Assembly: GCF_000730625.1 (NCBI RefSeq)
Contig: NZ_BBIT01000009.1
Location: 248,001 to 312,000, forward strand
Source: Pseudomonas oryzihabitans NBRC 102199
GTDB taxonomy: Bacteria > Pseudomonadota > Gammaproteobacteria > Pseudomonadales > Pseudomonadaceae
DNA length: 64,000 nucleotides
Reading direction: 5' to 3'
The translations under genes were made by a program, and so were the position numbers. The notes under the pieces are model-generated. The model was not told the origin of the DNA and made no database searches. It saw nothing but the letters and a program-made list of their open reading frames with translations. Positions 1-10,860 of the stretch are shown here, one piece after another. Position 1 is the first letter of the stretch; every line of letters begins with the position of its first letter.

Positions 1-1206
1 AAGCTGACCCTGCTGAACCGTAACTACTACTTCAACCGGGATCTCAAGAACGGCGCCAACGATCGTAAAGATTGGAGCCATGGCTTCCTGATGAACTACG
101 CATCGGGCTTCACCCAGGGCACCGTGGGTGTCGGTGTGGACGCCTTCGGCTACCTGGGTCTGAAACTGGACGGCGGCCGCGGCCACGTCGGCTCCGGCAA
201 CCTGCAGATCGACAGCGACGGTCGCAACAAGGACGAGTACTCCACCGCTGGCGCCGCCGTCAAACTGCGCGTCTCCAACACCGTCCTGAAGTACGGCAAC
301 GTGCAGCCCACCTCCCCGGTCTTCGCCGTGGGTGGCAGCCGTCTGTTCCCGCAGACCGCTACCGGCTTCATGCTGACCAGCGAAGAAATCGCGAACCTGT
401 TCCTGGAAGCGGGTCACATCACCGCTGCCCGTGACCGCACCAACACCTACCACGACGGCAACATGGGCGCGGCTTACGCTCCTGCGTTTACCACCAGTTC
501 CGCCGATTACCTGGGTGGCAAGTACAAGATCAACGATCAACTGAACGCGTCGCTGTATTACGGCCGTCTGGAAGATCTGTGGAACCAGTACTACGCCAAC
601 GTCAACTTCGTGCAGCCGCTGGCAGCCAACCAGGCGCTGACCTTCGACTTCAACTACTACTACACCAAGGACGCTGGCAGCGCCAAGCTGGGCGACTTCA
701 CCAACAACGCCTACTCGCTGGCCGCCGCCTACAGCATCGATGCCCACACCTTCACCCTGGCCTACCAGGGCGTGAGCAGCGACTCGCCGTTCGACTACGT
801 CGGCGTGGGTGGCAAGGGTGCTGGCACCGGCAACGGTGGCGACAGTATCTTCCTGGCCAACTCCATCCAGTACTCCGACTTCAACGCCTCCGGCGAGAAG
901 TCCTGGCAGGCGCGCTACGACCTGAACATGGCGACCCTGGGCGTACCCGGCCTGAGCTTCATGGCCCGCTACATCTACGGTCACGACATCGACGCGCCCA
1001 AGGGCAGCACCGCCTACGCCGGCCTGTATCAGGATGGCGACAAAGAGCGCGAGACCAACGTCGAAGCCAAGTACGTCCTGCAGAGCGGCCCGGCCAAGGA
1101 CCTGTCCTTCCGCGTCCGTCAAGCCTGGCACCGTGGCGACGCCAGCACCGGCGGCACCGTCAACGAGTTCCGTCTGATCACCGAGTACCCGCTGAACATC
1201 CTCTAA
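1..1206 (+). CDS. oprD: OprD-family outer-membrane porin, 3' part
   Basis: The reading frame is open from the first base of the window, so the N-terminus is missing; 401 codons and a TAA stop are present. The protein is rich in alternating aromatic and polar residues typical of beta-strands ([30 protein letters not shown]) and ends YPLNIL, as OprD-type channels do. Family knowledge: these are 16- or 18-stranded substrate-specific channels for basic amino acids, small peptides or carboxylates. The position immediately before proS matches my recollection of oprD in P. aeruginosa, which supports the symbol, but OprD paralogues are numerous and the substrate cannot be read from the sequence. A strong hairpin terminator follows the stop. 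Confidence 0.9.
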   Translation, partial: KLTLLNRNYYFNRDLKNGANDRKDWSHGFLMNYASGFTQGTVGVGVDAFGYLGLKLDGGRGHVGSGNLQIDSDGRNKDEYSTAGAAVKLRVSNTVLKYGNVQPTSPVFAVGGSRLFPQTATGFMLTSEEIANLFLEAGHITAARDRTNTYHDGNMGAAYAPAFTTSSADYLGGKYKINDQLNASLYYGRLEDLWNQYYANVNFVQPLAANQALTFDFNYYYTKDAGSAKLGDFTNNAYSLAAAYSIDAHTFTLAYQGVSSDSPFDYVGVGGKGAGTGNGGDSIFLANSIQYSDFNASGEKSWQARYDLNMATLGVPGLSFMARYIYGHDIDAPKGSTAYAGLYQDGDKERETNVEAKYVLQSGPAKDLSFRVRQAWHRGDASTGGTVNEFRLITEYPLNIL

Positions 1207-1235
1207 TAGAGGCCAGCGTCACTCGCACGATCCAG

Positions 1236-1264
1236 CAGCCCGGCATACGCCGGGCTGTTCTTTT
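1236..1264 (+). terminator. Rho-independent terminator after oprD
   Basis: A GC-rich stem (AGCCCGGC at 1237-1244 pairing with GCCGGGCT at 1249-1256, closed further by one G:C pair) with an ATAC loop is followed by a T-rich run. It lies 30 bases past the porin stop and separates it from proS. Confidence 0.85.
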
Positions 1265-1318
1265 CCGGCCTCCGGTCGGCGCCACCCGCGTCCCTGTACG
1301 CCCTGCCCCACCCCGCCG

Positions 1319-1324
1319 TACAAT
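1319..1324 (+). promoter_or_regulatory. candidate -10 box of proS
   Basis: TACAAT lies 36 bases before the chosen proS start. No good -35 hexamer is seen at 16-18 bases spacing (CTGTAC is 19 away), so this is only a suggestion. Confidence 0.3.
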
Positions 1325-1360
1325 GCCGGTCCCGTCTCGATGCCGACAGACCGCCTAGCC

Positions 1361-3067
1361 ATGCGTACCAGCCAGTTCCTGCTGTCCACCCTCAAAGAAA
1401 CCCCTTCCGATGCCGTGGTGATCAGCCACCAGCTGTTGCTGCGTGCCGGCATGATCCGCAAGCTGGCCTCGGGTCTCTATACCTGGCTGCCGCTGGGCCT
1501 GCGCGTGCTGCGCAAGGTGGAAGCCGTGGTGCGTGAGGAAATGAACGCCACCGGCGCCCTGGAGGTGCTGATGCCGGCGATCCAGCCCGCCGAGCTGTGG
1601 CAGGAATCCGGTCGCTGGGAGCAGTACGGCCCCGAGCTGCTGCGCCTGAAGGACCGTCATCAGCGCGATTTCTGCGTGGGCCCGACCCATGAGGAAGTCA
1701 TCACCGACCTGATGCGCAACGAGTTGAACAGCTACAAGCAGCTGCCGATCAACCTGTACCAGATCCAGACCAAGTTCCGCGACGAGATCCGCCCGCGTTT
1801 CGGTCTGATGCGCGGTCGCGAGTTCGTGATGAAGGATGCCTATTCCTTCCACCTGAACCAGGCGTCGCTGCAGGAAACCTACGACGCCATGTACCAGGCG
1901 TACTGCAACGTCTTCAGTCGCCTGGGTCTGAATTTCCGTCCGGTGCAGGCCGACAACGGCTCCATCGGCGGCAGCGGTTCCCACGAATTCCATGTGCTGG
2001 CCGGCTCCGGTGAAGACGACATCGCCTTCAGCGACAGCTCCGACTACGCGGCCAACATCGAGAAGGCCGAGGCCCTGCCGCGGGAAGCCACGCGCGGCGC
2101 CGCCACCGAGGAATTGCGTCTGGTCGATACCCCCGACACCAAGACCATCGCCGATCTGGTGGAGAAATTCGGCCTGGCCATCGAAAAGACCGTGAAGACC
2201 CTGGTCGTGCGTGGCGCCGAGGAAGGCACCCTGGTCGCGCTGGTGGTGCGTGGCGATCACGAACTCAACGAGATCAAGGCGGCCAACCTGCCGGAAGTCG
2301 CCAGCCCCCTGGTGTTCGCCACCGAGCCGGAGATCCGCGCGGCCATCGGCGCCAGCCCCGGCTCCCTGGGCCCGATGAATCTGTCGATCCCCTGCATCGT
2401 CGATCGCTCGGTCGCCCTGATGAGTGATTTCGGCATCGGCGCCAACCAGGAAGACAAGCACTACTTCGGCGTGAACTGGGAGCGTGATCTGCCGCTGCCC
2501 CAGGTCGCCGATCTGCGCAACGTGGTGGCCGGCGATCCGAGCCCCGATGGCCAGGGCACCCTGGTGATCAAGCGCGGCATCGAAGTGGGCCATATCTTCC
2601 AGCTGGGCACCAAGTACAGCGAGGCGATGAAGCTGTCGGTACTGGGCGAGGAAGGCAAGCCCACCACCCTGACCATGGGCTGCTACGGCATCGGGGTGTC
2701 CCGTGTGGTCGCCGCCGCCATCGAGCAGAACCATGACGAGCGCGGTATCCGCTGGCCGGCTGCCCTGGCGCCCTTCCAGATCGCCCTGGTGCCGATGAAG
2801 TACGAGAACGCCGCGGTGAAGGAAGCGACCGATCGCCTCTACGGCGAGCTGAAGGCCGCCGGCTTCGATGTGCTGCTGGACGACCGCGACAAGAAGACCA
2901 GCCCTGGCGTGAAGTTCGCCGACATGGAGCTGATCGGCATCCCCCATCGCCTGGTGGTGGGTGAGCGCGGTCTCAACGAAGGCCTGGTCGAATACAAGGG
3001 CCGTACCGACAGCGACAGCCAGAACGTCGCCCTGGCCGAGATCGTAGGCTTCCTCAAGGCCCGCTGA
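1361..3067 (+). CDS. proS: prolyl-tRNA synthetase
   Basis: This cytoplasmic class II aminoacyl-tRNA synthetase charges tRNA-Pro. The 568-residue protein has the bacterial-type layout: catalytic core from the N-terminus ([18 protein letters not shown]), an inserted editing domain in the middle (roughly residues 225-405, with KTLVVRG and [11 protein letters not shown]), motif 3 at [14 protein letters not shown], and a C-terminal anticodon-binding domain starting near the APFQIALVP segment. An upstream in-frame ATG at 1340 would add seven residues; I chose 1361 because the family starts MRTS and its length then matches the usual about 570 residues. It stands alone between the porin and the convergent acylphosphatase gene. 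Confidence 0.97.
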   Translation: MRTSQFLLSTLKETPSDAVVISHQLLLRAGMIRKLASGLYTWLPLGLRVLRKVEAVVREEMNATGALEVLMPAIQPAELWQESGRWEQYGPELLRLKDRHQRDFCVGPTHEEVITDLMRNELNSYKQLPINLYQIQTKFRDEIRPRFGLMRGREFVMKDAYSFHLNQASLQETYDAMYQAYCNVFSRLGLNFRPVQADNGSIGGSGSHEFHVLAGSGEDDIAFSDSSDYAANIEKAEALPREATRGAATEELRLVDTPDTKTIADLVEKFGLAIEKTVKTLVVRGAEEGTLVALVVRGDHELNEIKAANLPEVASPLVFATEPEIRAAIGASPGSLGPMNLSIPCIVDRSVALMSDFGIGANQEDKHYFGVNWERDLPLPQVADLRNVVAGDPSPDGQGTLVIKRGIEVGHIFQLGTKYSEAMKLSVLGEEGKPTTLTMGCYGIGVSRVVAAAIEQNHDERGIRWPAALAPFQIALVPMKYENAAVKEATDRLYGELKAAGFDVLLDDRDKKTSPGVKFADMELIGIPHRLVVGERGLNEGLVEYKGRTDSDSQNVALAEIVGFLKAR

Positions 3068-3083
3068 GGGCTACCGCTCCAGG

Positions 3084-3371
3084 TCAGGCGTCCGTGCGCC
3101 TGACCTGGAAGTCGGTCAGGCCTGTACAGGCCACCTCCTCCAGCTCCACCCCGGTCACCTCGGCCGCTGCCGGTCCCTGCCAGAGCCAGAGTTCCAGCTG
3201 GGCAAGGGCTTCGATCGGACCTTCCAGGTGGCATTCCACCCGGCCATCCGCTAGATTCCGCACCCAGCCGGTGACGCCCAGTCGCTGCGCCTCCTGCCGC
3301 GTGCTCTCGCGATAGTAGACGCCCTGGACGCGGCCACTGATCAGGCCATGACGTGCCGATTTTGCGATCAT
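3084..3371 (-). CDS. acyP: acylphosphatase
   Basis: This small cytoplasmic enzyme hydrolyses acyl phosphates such as carbamoyl- and acetyl-phosphate. The 95-residue product has the family signature [16 protein letters not shown], with the catalytic Arg21, followed by GWVRN with the catalytic Asn39. The start ATG (3371-3369) overlaps the stop of the upstream YihY gene as ATGA, so the two are translationally coupled. A start farther upstream would only extend into the upstream gene and match nothing in the family. It is convergent with proS. Confidence 0.95.
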   Translation of the reverse strand: MIAKSARHGLISGRVQGVYYRESTRQEAQRLGVTGWVRNLADGRVECHLEGPIEALAQLELWLWQGPAAAEVTGVELEEVACTGLTDFQVRRTDA

Positions 3372-4618
3372 CGCGGGGCTCCTCGTTCTTCCAGCACCGG
3401 CGCGACCTTGAGCCACTGGGCCACGCTTCCGGCGAGCAGTTCATGACGCTGTGCCTGCAGCCGCGCGAAGGCCTCCTGCAGCTGTGGATACCAGTCACCG
3501 GGAAAGCGTTCGGCAGGCGGCCAGCAATCCGGCGCCGGCGGTGCCCAGGGTGCGCGATCCAGCAGATCCAGCAGCGCATAGCCATGTAGGTCGCGGCAGA
3601 GCACCCAGTGGCCGCTGTCGTTCTGGCACACCAGGCGTTCCTGCTGCAGGAACGCCAGCACCGCATGCCATTCATGCTCCGGCAGCTTCCAGCCCGCCTG
3701 GTGCAGCCGCCCCAGATGCAGACTGGAACCGCTCTGCTGCCTTTCCAGAAAGGCCCGTAGCACGGCGAGCAGGATGAAGAAGGCCGGCAGCGGCGCGCGG
3801 CGCCAGTGATGGGTGGTGGACAGGCTGCAGACCACCTCCGCGCCGAGCAGCACGATCAGCCAGCAGACGTAGATCCACACCAGGAACAGCGGCACCGTGG
3901 CAAAGGCGCCATAGATCAGCTGGTAGCCGGGGAAATAGAAGACATAGAGGCCGAACAGACTCTTGGCCGCCTCGAACAGCACCCCGGTCAGGGCTCCGCC
4001 GATCAGCGCATGGCGCAGCGGGACCCGGGTGTTGGGCACGGCGGCGTACATCAGGGTGAAGGCGGCGATGCTGAACAGCAGCGGCGTGACCTTGAGCAGC
4101 GCCTGGGCGCCGGACATGCCGTAGGAGCCGAACACCAGGGCCACCGAGGCCAGGTAGGTGCTCATGGCGAAGCCGGCGCCCAGCAGCAGGGGCCCCAGGC
4201 TGAGCACCGCCCAGTAGAGCAGGAAGCTGGAGACCCCGCGCCGCGGAATGCGTACCCGCCAGATGTCGTTGAAGGTCTTTTCCACCGTCACCAGCATGAA
4301 GAAGGACGTCACCGCCAGGAGGGCCACGCCCAGCCAGGTCAGGTGCCGCGCCTGCTCGATGAAGTTGCGCAGGTACTCTTCCAGGGTCGCCCCGGTGGAG
4401 GGCACGAAATTGCGGAAGATGAAGGCCTGGATCTGCACTTCCGTGCCCTGGAAGGCGGGTATCGCCGAGAGCATGGCGAAGGTGACGGTCATCACCGGGA
4501 CCACCGCGAACAGGGTGGTATAGGTGAGAGCCGCGGCATTGTTGGGGGCGCGGTCTTCGATGAAGCGGTCGGCGAGGTAGCGAACGAAGGACAGCAGTTC
4601 ACGCAAGCGGGCCGGCAT
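3368..4618 (-). CDS. YihY/BrkB-family inner-membrane protein
   Basis: A 416-residue integral membrane protein of the YihY/BrkB family, once called ribonuclease BN. About six hydrophobic segments are visible (for example [19 protein letters not shown] and [19 protein letters not shown]), with the family hallmark [19 protein letters not shown] near residue 25. The soluble tail after about residue 300 resembles a winged-helix-like extension. I chose ATG at 4618 because GAGGA sits eight bases upstream, rather than the longer frame opening at 4687. Molecular function is not settled for the family. The gene is the first of a two-gene unit with acyP. Confidence 0.88.
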   Translation of the reverse strand: MPARLRELLSFVRYLADRFIEDRAPNNAAALTYTTLFAVVPVMTVTFAMLSAIPAFQGTEVQIQAFIFRNFVPSTGATLEEYLRNFIEQARHLTWLGVALLAVTSFFMLVTVEKTFNDIWRVRIPRRGVSSFLLYWAVLSLGPLLLGAGFAMSTYLASVALVFGSYGMSGAQALLKVTPLLFSIAAFTLMYAAVPNTRVPLRHALIGGALTGVLFEAAKSLFGLYVFYFPGYQLIYGAFATVPLFLVWIYVCWLIVLLGAEVVCSLSTTHHWRRAPLPAFFILLAVLRAFLERQQSGSSLHLGRLHQAGWKLPEHEWHAVLAFLQQERLVCQNDSGHWVLCRDLHGYALLDLLDRAPWAPPAPDCWPPAERFPGDWYPQLQEAFARLQAQRHELLAGSVAQWLKVAPVLEERGAPR

Positions 4619-4709
4619 TGGCGGTTCCTCGAAAGGCACGGTCAAGGGCTGGCGCGGCAGTCCTCGCCAACCCGCTACAATGGGCATCTTACCTTCTATG
4701 GATCAGCCC

Positions 4710-5659
<950 letters not shown>

Positions 5660-5660
5660 C

Positions 5661-5679
5661 GGTAGCCGGCGCGGCTACC
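5661..5679. terminator. hairpin between convergent wrbA and hda
   Basis: GGTAGCCG (5661-5668) and CGGCTACC (5672-5679) form a perfect 8-bp stem with a GCG loop. It overlaps the hda stop codon and lacks a T run on the plus strand, so it could act as a weak two-way terminator or transcript-end stabiliser. Confidence 0.5.
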
Positions 5680-6379
5680 AGCCCATGATTTCCTTGACGA
5701 AGGGAATGGTGAGCTTGCGTCGCGCCTGCAGCGACGCCTGATCCAGGCGTTCGAGCATGTCGAACAGGGCGTCCATGCTGCGGGTGTTGCGCGAGAGGAT
5801 GAAGCGACCGACCTCGTCGGTCAGGTGCAGGCCGCGGCGGGAGGCCCGCAGTTGCAGGGCGCGCAGCTTGTCTTCGTCGGACAGCGGGCGCAACTGGAAG
5901 ACCAGCGCCAGGGTCAGGCGCGACTTGAGATCGGCCAGCTGCACCGGCAATTGCCGCGGCGAGGCGGTACTGGAGATCAGCAGTCGCTTGCCGGCATCGC
6001 GCAGGCGATTGAACAGATGGAAGAGCGCCTCTTCCCAGCGCCGCTGCCCGGCCAGGGCGTCGAGATCGTCGAGGCAGACCAGCTCGCACTGTTCGAGGTT
6101 GTCGAACAGCTCGACGCCGTAGTCGGCCAGTTCGCCCATGGGCAGGTAGATGGCGCGCTCGCCCAGTTCTTCCAGGCGGTGACAGGCGGCCTGCATCAGG
6201 TGGCTGCGACCGGCACCCGCGCCGCCCCAGAGATAGATCAGGCTTTCCGTCCAGCCGGCGTCGGCATCGCAGAGACGCTCGACATAGCCGAGCGCCGCGG
6301 CATTGGCGCCAGGGTAGTAGTTGACGAAGGTGGCGTCGTCACGCAGACGAATGCCCAGGGGCAGCTGTAAAGGCATCAT
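5675..6379 (-). CDS. hda: DnaA regulatory inactivator Hda
   Basis: Hda promotes hydrolysis of DnaA-bound ATP together with the DNA-loaded sliding clamp and so prevents re-initiation of replication. The 234-residue protein begins MMPLQLPLGIRLRDD; QLPLGI is the clamp-binding motif. The AAA+ core follows: Walker A-like WGGAGAGRSHLM (residues near 50), Walker B VCLDDLDAL, and the sensor region near SSTASPRQLP. I chose the first of two adjacent ATG codons because the length then equals the usual 234 residues. Upstream frame could extend to 6430 without family support. Confidence 0.95.
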   Translation of the reverse strand: MMPLQLPLGIRLRDDATFVNYYPGANAAALGYVERLCDADAGWTESLIYLWGGAGAGRSHLMQAACHRLEELGERAIYLPMGELADYGVELFDNLEQCELVCLDDLDALAGQRRWEEALFHLFNRLRDAGKRLLISSTASPRQLPVQLADLKSRLTLALVFQLRPLSDEDKLRALQLRASRRGLHLTDEVGRFILSRNTRSMDALFDMLERLDQASLQARRKLTIPFVKEIMGW

Positions 6380-6476
6380 GCCGGCTCGAACGGCTCTTGG
6401 CAGTTTCGCGAGGGCGCCAAGTCTAACCAAATCCCGGGCCCCTCGCAGCAGCCGCTTCAGTCTTAGGTGTCAGCCC

Positions 6477-7556
6477 TCATGGCCAGCGGAAATACAGGGT
6501 GGTTCGCGCCGGTTGCGCGGCTGGCGCCGGCGGGGCCGCGGGCGGGGTCGGAGCAGCCGTGGCATCGACGGGTGCAGCCGGGGTCGCCGGTGCCGGAGCG
6601 GCCGGCGCCGTAGCGGGCTGCAGACCGGCAAGACCGAGTTGCGCCTGCAACTGGTCCGGATTGGCGGTGAGGTCGTAGGTCAGCTGGGTGCCGTCGACCT
6701 TGACCAGCCGGCTCGACAGGGGCTCCAGTACCTTCTGCAGCTGGGCATAGCGTTCGAAGTTGGAATTGTCGGCCACCAGGGTCAGCGGCTGGGTCGTGCC
6801 CGGGCGGGAGACGAATTTCTTCGACAGGCGCGCGGCGACATCCTGCAGCACCGCAGCGGCCAGAGCATCCTGATCGGCGGCCTGGCTGCTGCCCTGTTCG
6901 GCGGCACCGTTGTTCCACAGGCGCCACTGGGCCTGCCAGCCATTGCCCTGGGGTTTGGCGTGGACGGCCAGCAGGGCATTGGCGCCGTAGCGCTCGGAGG
7001 CCTGGCGCAGGGCGGTCGGATCGCTGGCGTCGATGTTGGCGGCGGTGCCGGCGAGTTGTTCGTTGAGGTCGGCCAGCGGCAGACGGATCGGCAGACCGGC
7101 GCGCTGGGCGCCGCGCTGGACCCCGGTGCTGGCGGGCTGGCCGTCACCGACCAGGGTCGCCCCGCTGTCGGCGTCGTTGAGCCACCAGATCATCACCACC
7201 GGACGATTGGCGCCCCATACCGAGAGACCCGCCTGACCCAGGGCCCGCTCGGTGGCGGCCGGATCGAAGTTGACCACCAGCACCTCTGGCGGACCGGCGT
7301 CGTAGCCGTACTGGCTGATCAGGGATTCGGGCGCCGCCAGGGCGCTGGCCAGCGCCGGGGTCTGGCCGGCCTGGGGGTTGCCGGTCAGGCGCCCGGCCAG
7401 GACCTGCAGGGCGCGCTTGAGGGCGGCATTGCGCTCGTCCGGCTGTTGCGAGGTCACCGGCTCGCGGACCTGGTAGAGGTTGTCCACCACCTCGGCGCGG
7501 GCGAGCGGACTCAGGACCAGCAGCGAAGCGAGCAACGGAAGGACGAGACGGCGCAT
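6477..7556 (-). CDS. DUF2066 domain-containing exported protein
   Basis: The 359-residue protein has a signal peptide (MRRLVLPLLASLLVLSPLARA) and a DUF2066 body that includes KRALQVLAGRLTGN. The last third is low-complexity, Ala/Pro-rich (roughly residues 305-350). No catalytic motif is evident. The family sits conservatively between purM and hda in Pseudomonas, but its role is unknown; location is probably periplasmic. It is read in the same direction as hda and divergent from purM. Confidence 0.85.
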   Translation of the reverse strand: MRRLVLPLLASLLVLSPLARAEVVDNLYQVREPVTSQQPDERNAALKRALQVLAGRLTGNPQAGQTPALASALAAPESLISQYGYDAGPPEVLVVNFDPAATERALGQAGLSVWGANRPVVMIWWLNDADSGATLVGDGQPASTGVQRGAQRAGLPIRLPLADLNEQLAGTAANIDASDPTALRQASERYGANALLAVHAKPQGNGWQAQWRLWNNGAAEQGSSQAADQDALAAAVLQDVAARLSKKFVSRPGTTQPLTLVADNSNFERYAQLQKVLEPLSSRLVKVDGTQLTYDLTANPDQLQAQLGLAGLQPATAPAAPAPATPAAPVDATAAPTPPAAPPAPAAQPARTTLYFRWP

Positions 7557-7790
7557 GGCGATTCCATAGAAGGGGCAAGGGGCATACCTTAAAAGCCGCC
7601 TGACCCGCGAGCAAGGGCACTGGGTCGCGGGCCGCGCAGAAGGTAGCGGTGGAGACTGCCAGCCCGGCGAACGGGCAGGCGATCTGGCTCAGACCACGGC
7701 AGGCTGGCCGGGTGCCATCGCCGCCCGGACCGGAGGCCGCGGCGGGCCGCGTGCTTTGGCACGGCTTCTGGTAAAATCGCCCGCCTCATT

Positions 7791-7810
7791 GCCGGCTGGC
7801 GCCAGCCGGC
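7791..7810. repeat. 20-bp perfect palindrome in the purM leader
   Basis: GCCGGCTGGC is followed directly by its reverse complement GCCAGCCGGC, 32 bases before the purM start. TAAAAT at 7772-7777 could be a -10 box, which would put the palindrome in the 5' untranslated RNA as a hairpin. It does not resemble the E. coli PurR box. Confidence 0.6.
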
Positions 7811-7841
7811 TCGTTTCGCCATTAGCCAAAGGCCAGGATTC

Positions 7842-8903
7842 ATGAGCAAACAACCCCAGCTGAGCTACAAGGACGCCGGTGTAGACATCGACGCCGGTGA
7901 GGCTCTGGTAGAACGCATCAAGGGCGTCGCCAAGCGCACCGCCCGCCCGGAGGTCATGGGCGGCCTGGGGGGCTTCGGTGCCCTGTGCGAGATCCCGGCA
8001 GGCTATCGCCAGCCGGTACTGGTCTCCGGCACCGACGGTGTCGGCACCAAGCTGCGCCTGGCCATGAACCTGGCCAAGCACGACAGCATCGGCATCGACC
8101 TGGTCGCCATGTGCGTCAACGACCTGGTGGTCTGCGGCGCCGAGCCGCTGTTCTTCCTCGACTACTACGCCACCGGCAAGCTCAACGTCGACGTCGCCGC
8201 CCAGGTGGTGACCGGCATCGGCACCGGCTGCGAACAGGCCGGCTGCTCCCTGGTGGGCGGCGAGACCGCCGAGATGCCCGGCATGTACGAAGGCGAAGAC
8301 TACGACCTGGCCGGCTTCTGCGTCGGCGTGGTGGAGAAGTCCGAGATCATCGACGGTTCCAAGGTGGCTACCGGCGACGCCCTGATCGCCCTGCCCTCCT
8401 CCGGTCCGCACTCCAACGGCTATTCGCTGATCCGCAAGATCATCGAGGTGGCCGGTGCCGACATCGAGAACATCCAGCTCGACGGCCAGCCGCTGACCGA
8501 GCTGCTGATGGCGCCCACCCGCATCTACGTCAAGCCGCTGCTCAAGCTGATCAAGGACACCGGCGCGGTCAAGGCCATGGCCCACATCACCGGCGGCGGT
8601 CTGCTGGACAACATCCCGCGCGTGCTGCCCGAAGGCGCCCAGGCGGTGCTCGACGTGGCCAGCTGGCAGCGTCCGGCGGTGTTCGACTGGCTGCAGCAGC
8701 AGGGCAACGTCGACGAGACCGAGATGCACCGCGTGCTGAACTGCGGCGTGGGCATGGTCATCTGCGTGGCCCAGGAGCAGGTCGAAGCCGCCCTGCAGGT
8801 GCTGCGTGCCGAGGGTGAGCAGCCCTGGGTCATCGGCCGCATCGAACAGGCCGCCGCCGGCGCCGACCAGGTCGTGCTGAACAATCTGAAACAACACGGA
8901 TGA
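7842..8903 (+). CDS. purM: phosphoribosylformylglycinamidine cyclo-ligase (AIR synthetase)
   Basis: PurM closes the imidazole ring of aminoimidazole ribotide with ATP in de novo purine synthesis. The 353-residue protein shows the family blocks [57 protein letters not shown] and [18 protein letters not shown] in order. The start ATG follows a short AGGCCAGGA-containing leader. It overlaps purN by four bases (ATGA), forming the usual purMN operon, and DUF3108 follows closely. Confidence 0.98.
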   Translation: MSKQPQLSYKDAGVDIDAGEALVERIKGVAKRTARPEVMGGLGGFGALCEIPAGYRQPVLVSGTDGVGTKLRLAMNLAKHDSIGIDLVAMCVNDLVVCGAEPLFFLDYYATGKLNVDVAAQVVTGIGTGCEQAGCSLVGGETAEMPGMYEGEDYDLAGFCVGVVEKSEIIDGSKVATGDALIALPSSGPHSNGYSLIRKIIEVAGADIENIQLDGQPLTELLMAPTRIYVKPLLKLIKDTGAVKAMAHITGGGLLDNIPRVLPEGAQAVLDVASWQRPAVFDWLQQQGNVDETEMHRVLNCGVGMVICVAQEQVEAALQVLRAEGEQPWVIGRIEQAAAGADQVVLNNLKQHG

Positions 8904-9568
8904 GTCCTGCCGACTGCGCCGTGGTGGTGCTCATCTCCGGCCACGGCAGCAACCTGCAAGCCCTGATCGACGCCGCGACGCCGCCCGTGCGGATCGCGGC
9001 GGTGATCGCCAACCGCGCCGATGCCTATGGCCTGGAGCGGGCCCGGCAGGCCGGGATCGCCACCCAGGTGATCGATCACCGCGAGCATGCCGATCGCGAA
9101 GGCTTCGATGCGGCCCTGGCGGCCGCCATCGACGCCCAAGGCGCCGATCTGGTGGTGCTGGCCGGTTTCATGCGCATCCTCACGCCGGGCTTCGTGCGGC
9201 GCTACCAGGGTCGCCTGCTCAACATCCATCCCTCGCTGCTGCCGCTGTACAAGGGCTTGCACACCCACCAGCGCGCCCTCGATGCCGGCGATGCCTGGCA
9301 CGGGTGCAGCGTGCACTTCGTCACCGAAGAGCTGGATGGCGGTCCGGTCGTGCTGCAGTCGCGGGTGCCGGTACGTTCAGAAGATACGGCGGAGAGCCTG
9401 GCGACACGGGTACACGCCGCCGAGCACCTCCTTTATCCTGTGGCCGTGCGGTTGTTCGCCGAAGGCCGTCTGCGGCTGGGTACCCTGGGTGCCGAGCTCG
9501 ACGGCGAGGCGCTGCCGCCTACCGGGGCCGAGTTGCCGTCGCTGACGGCCGCGGCCTCCCCTTCCTGA
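8900..9568 (+). CDS. purN: phosphoribosylglycinamide formyltransferase (GART)
   Basis: PurN transfers the formyl group of 10-formyltetrahydrofolate to GAR. The 222-residue protein has the phosphate-binding [13 protein letters not shown], the folate and catalytic block [16 protein letters not shown], and [12 protein letters not shown] in which Asn and His are catalytic, followed by the catalytic Asp region [10 protein letters not shown]. The C-terminal 20 residues ([11 protein letters not shown] onward) are an unremarkable tail. Coupled to purM by ATGA. Confidence 0.97.
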   Translation: MSPADCAVVVLISGHGSNLQALIDAATPPVRIAAVIANRADAYGLERARQAGIATQVIDHREHADREGFDAALAAAIDAQGADLVVLAGFMRILTPGFVRRYQGRLLNIHPSLLPLYKGLHTHQRALDAGDAWHGCSVHFVTEELDGGPVVLQSRVPVRSEDTAESLATRVHAAEHLLYPVAVRLFAEGRLRLGTLGAELDGEALPPTGAELPSLTAAASPS

Positions 9569-9583
9569 TCCAAGGAGAAACTG

Positions 9584-10297
9584 ATGCGACGTCTGTTGTT
9601 CCTATTGGCCACCCTCTGCAGCGCCTCGGCCTTCGCCTTCGACCTGCAGCCGTTCACGGCCAGCTACACCGCCGACTGGAAGCAGATGCCGGTCAGCGGC
9701 TCGGCCGAGCGCTCGCTCGAGAAGGAAGCCGATGGCCGCTGGGAGCTGAAGTTCGAAGCCTCCATGCTGGTCGCCGGTCTCAACGAATCCAGCACCTTCC
9801 GCCGCGAAGGCGAAGCCTTTCTGCCGGATACCTACCAGTACAAGCGCAGCGGCCTCGGCAAGAGCCGCGAGAGCGAGCTGACCTTCGACTGGGCCGGCAA
9901 GAAGGTCACCGGCAAGGACAAGGATGATCCGGTCAGCCTGACCCTGGATCGCGGTCTGCTGGACAAGTCCACCTACCAGCTCAAGCTGCAGCAGGACGTG
10001 GCCGACGGCAAGAAGAGCATGAGCTACCAGATCGTCGACGGCGACAGCATCGACACCTATGACTTCCGCGTCATCGGCCCGGAGCGCATCCGCACCCCGC
10101 TGGGCCTGCTCGACACCATCAAGGTCGAGCGCGTGCGCGACCCCACCAAGAGCAGCCGCAAGACCGAGCTGTGGTTCGCCAAGGACTGGGACTATCTGCT
10201 GGTACGTCTCTACCAGCAGGAGAGCGACGGCAAGGAATACCAGACCAGCCTCAAGGAAGGCACGGTCAACGGGCGCACGGTGAAGGGCGCCAACTGA
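9584..10297 (+). CDS. DUF3108 domain-containing exported protein
   Basis: A 237-residue protein with a clear signal peptide (MRRLLFLLATLCSASAFA) followed by FDLQPFTASYTADWK, the usual opening of DUF3108 proteins, then beta-rich repeats with many Lys/Asp. It starts 16 bases after purN behind a strong AAGGAG, so it is probably cotranscribed with purMN. Family function is unknown; periplasmic location is inferred. A U-rich terminator follows. Confidence 0.88.
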   Translation: MRRLLFLLATLCSASAFAFDLQPFTASYTADWKQMPVSGSAERSLEKEADGRWELKFEASMLVAGLNESSTFRREGEAFLPDTYQYKRSGLGKSRESELTFDWAGKKVTGKDKDDPVSLTLDRGLLDKSTYQLKLQQDVADGKKSMSYQIVDGDSIDTYDFRVIGPERIRTPLGLLDTIKVERVRDPTKSSRKTELWFAKDWDYLLVRLYQQESDGKEYQTSLKEGTVNGRTVKGAN

Positions 10298-10311
10298 TCT
10301 GGTCTGCAGGC

Positions 10312-10345
10312 AAAAAAACGTCCTCTTCGGAGGGCGTTTTCTTTT
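10312..10345 (+). terminator. Rho-independent terminator of purMN-DUF3108
   Basis: An A run, an 11-base arm ending CGTCCTC, a TTCG tetraloop, the matching arm GAGGGCG, then TTTTCTTTT. One internal mismatch only. The A/T runs on both sides could also serve the opposite strand. Confidence 0.9.
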
Positions 10346-10431
10346 ATGCGCCCACGCAGGTGTGATGGCTGCCCCTGGTGACAGGCGATTGGGTATCCAG
10401 CAGCCTTCTTCAGGCAGTGTGCCTCTTCTCC

Positions 10432-10497
10432 TATCGCGGCCATGGGCCGCTCCTACACGCTGGCAGGATTTTGTAGGAGCGGCCCATGGCCGCGATA
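10432..10497. repeat. 26-bp inverted repeat (Pseudomonas intergenic palindrome), copy 1
   Basis: Two perfectly complementary 26-base arms (10432-10457 and 10472-10497) with a 14-base loop. The inner half reads TGTAGGAGCGGCCCATGG. A second copy lies at 24005-24074 with one arm mismatch. This is the REP-like palindrome commonly scattered between Pseudomonas genes; as RNA it would fold into a very stable hairpin. Confidence 0.85.
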
Positions 10498-10573
10498 CCA
10501 ACGCCGCGAGACGACAACCGCAAGCGCGACAGATTGTCGCAGAAGTTGTAACGACTTGTTGCCGAGATACGCC

Positions 10574-10601
10574 TTGGTCCGGAAGCGAAACGCTCTAGTA
10601 T
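10574..10601 (+). promoter_or_regulatory. sigma70-type promoter of the 59-aa gene
   Basis: TTGGTC (10574-10579), 16-base spacer and TAGTAT (10596-10601), about 50 bases before the start codon of the small gene. Confidence 0.55.
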
Positions 10602-10649
10602 GGGTTTTCAAGCCCTGCCGTAGCGCGGGCTCGACCAAGGAGATTCAGC

Positions 10650-10829
10650 ATGACCATTACCGTAACCGAACGTGACGAAGACCATATGTCCCGCGAAGCC
10701 CGTGGCCTGGGCATGCATCTGTGGGACGTGAAGCAGGAAGGGGAACTGGTCGGCGTCTACCAGAGCGAAGCCGCTGCCCTGGAATACAAGGAGCAGATCG
10801 AACACGAAGGCGCGTCGCACGCCGAGTGA
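10650..10829 (+). CDS. small acidic hypothetical protein (59 aa)
   Basis: ATG at 10650 with AAGGAGA seven bases upstream opens a 59-codon frame beginning MTITVTERDEDHMSREAR and ending EGASHAE. It is charged, has no signal or membrane segment, and has one central hydrophobic stretch (LGMHLWDVKQEGELVGVYQ) that looks like a folded beta-alpha mini-domain. Its own promoter and its own terminator 32 bases after the stop argue that it is a real monocistronic gene. I do not recognise a characterised family; small proteins of this kind occur as conserved hypotheticals in Pseudomonas. Confidence 0.75.
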   Translation: MTITVTERDEDHMSREARGLGMHLWDVKQEGELVGVYQSEAAALEYKEQIEHEGASHAE

Positions 10830-10860
10830 GTCGAAGGATCTTTTTACCGACTGCCTGAAA

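Noticed and set aside
1355-2947. 530-codon open frame antisense to proS
   Set aside because: High-GC third-position shadow; composition is His/Gly/Gln/Asp-rich with no domain, and proS on the other strand is unmistakable.
7791-7810. PurR operator at purM
   Set aside because: The palindrome is GC-only in its core and does not match the ACGCAAACGTTTGCGT consensus.
10432-10497. tRNA or terminator reading of the palindrome
   Set aside because: The arms are too long and perfect for a tRNA, no T-loop motif is present, and there is no T run; it matches the intergenic palindrome seen again at 24 kb.
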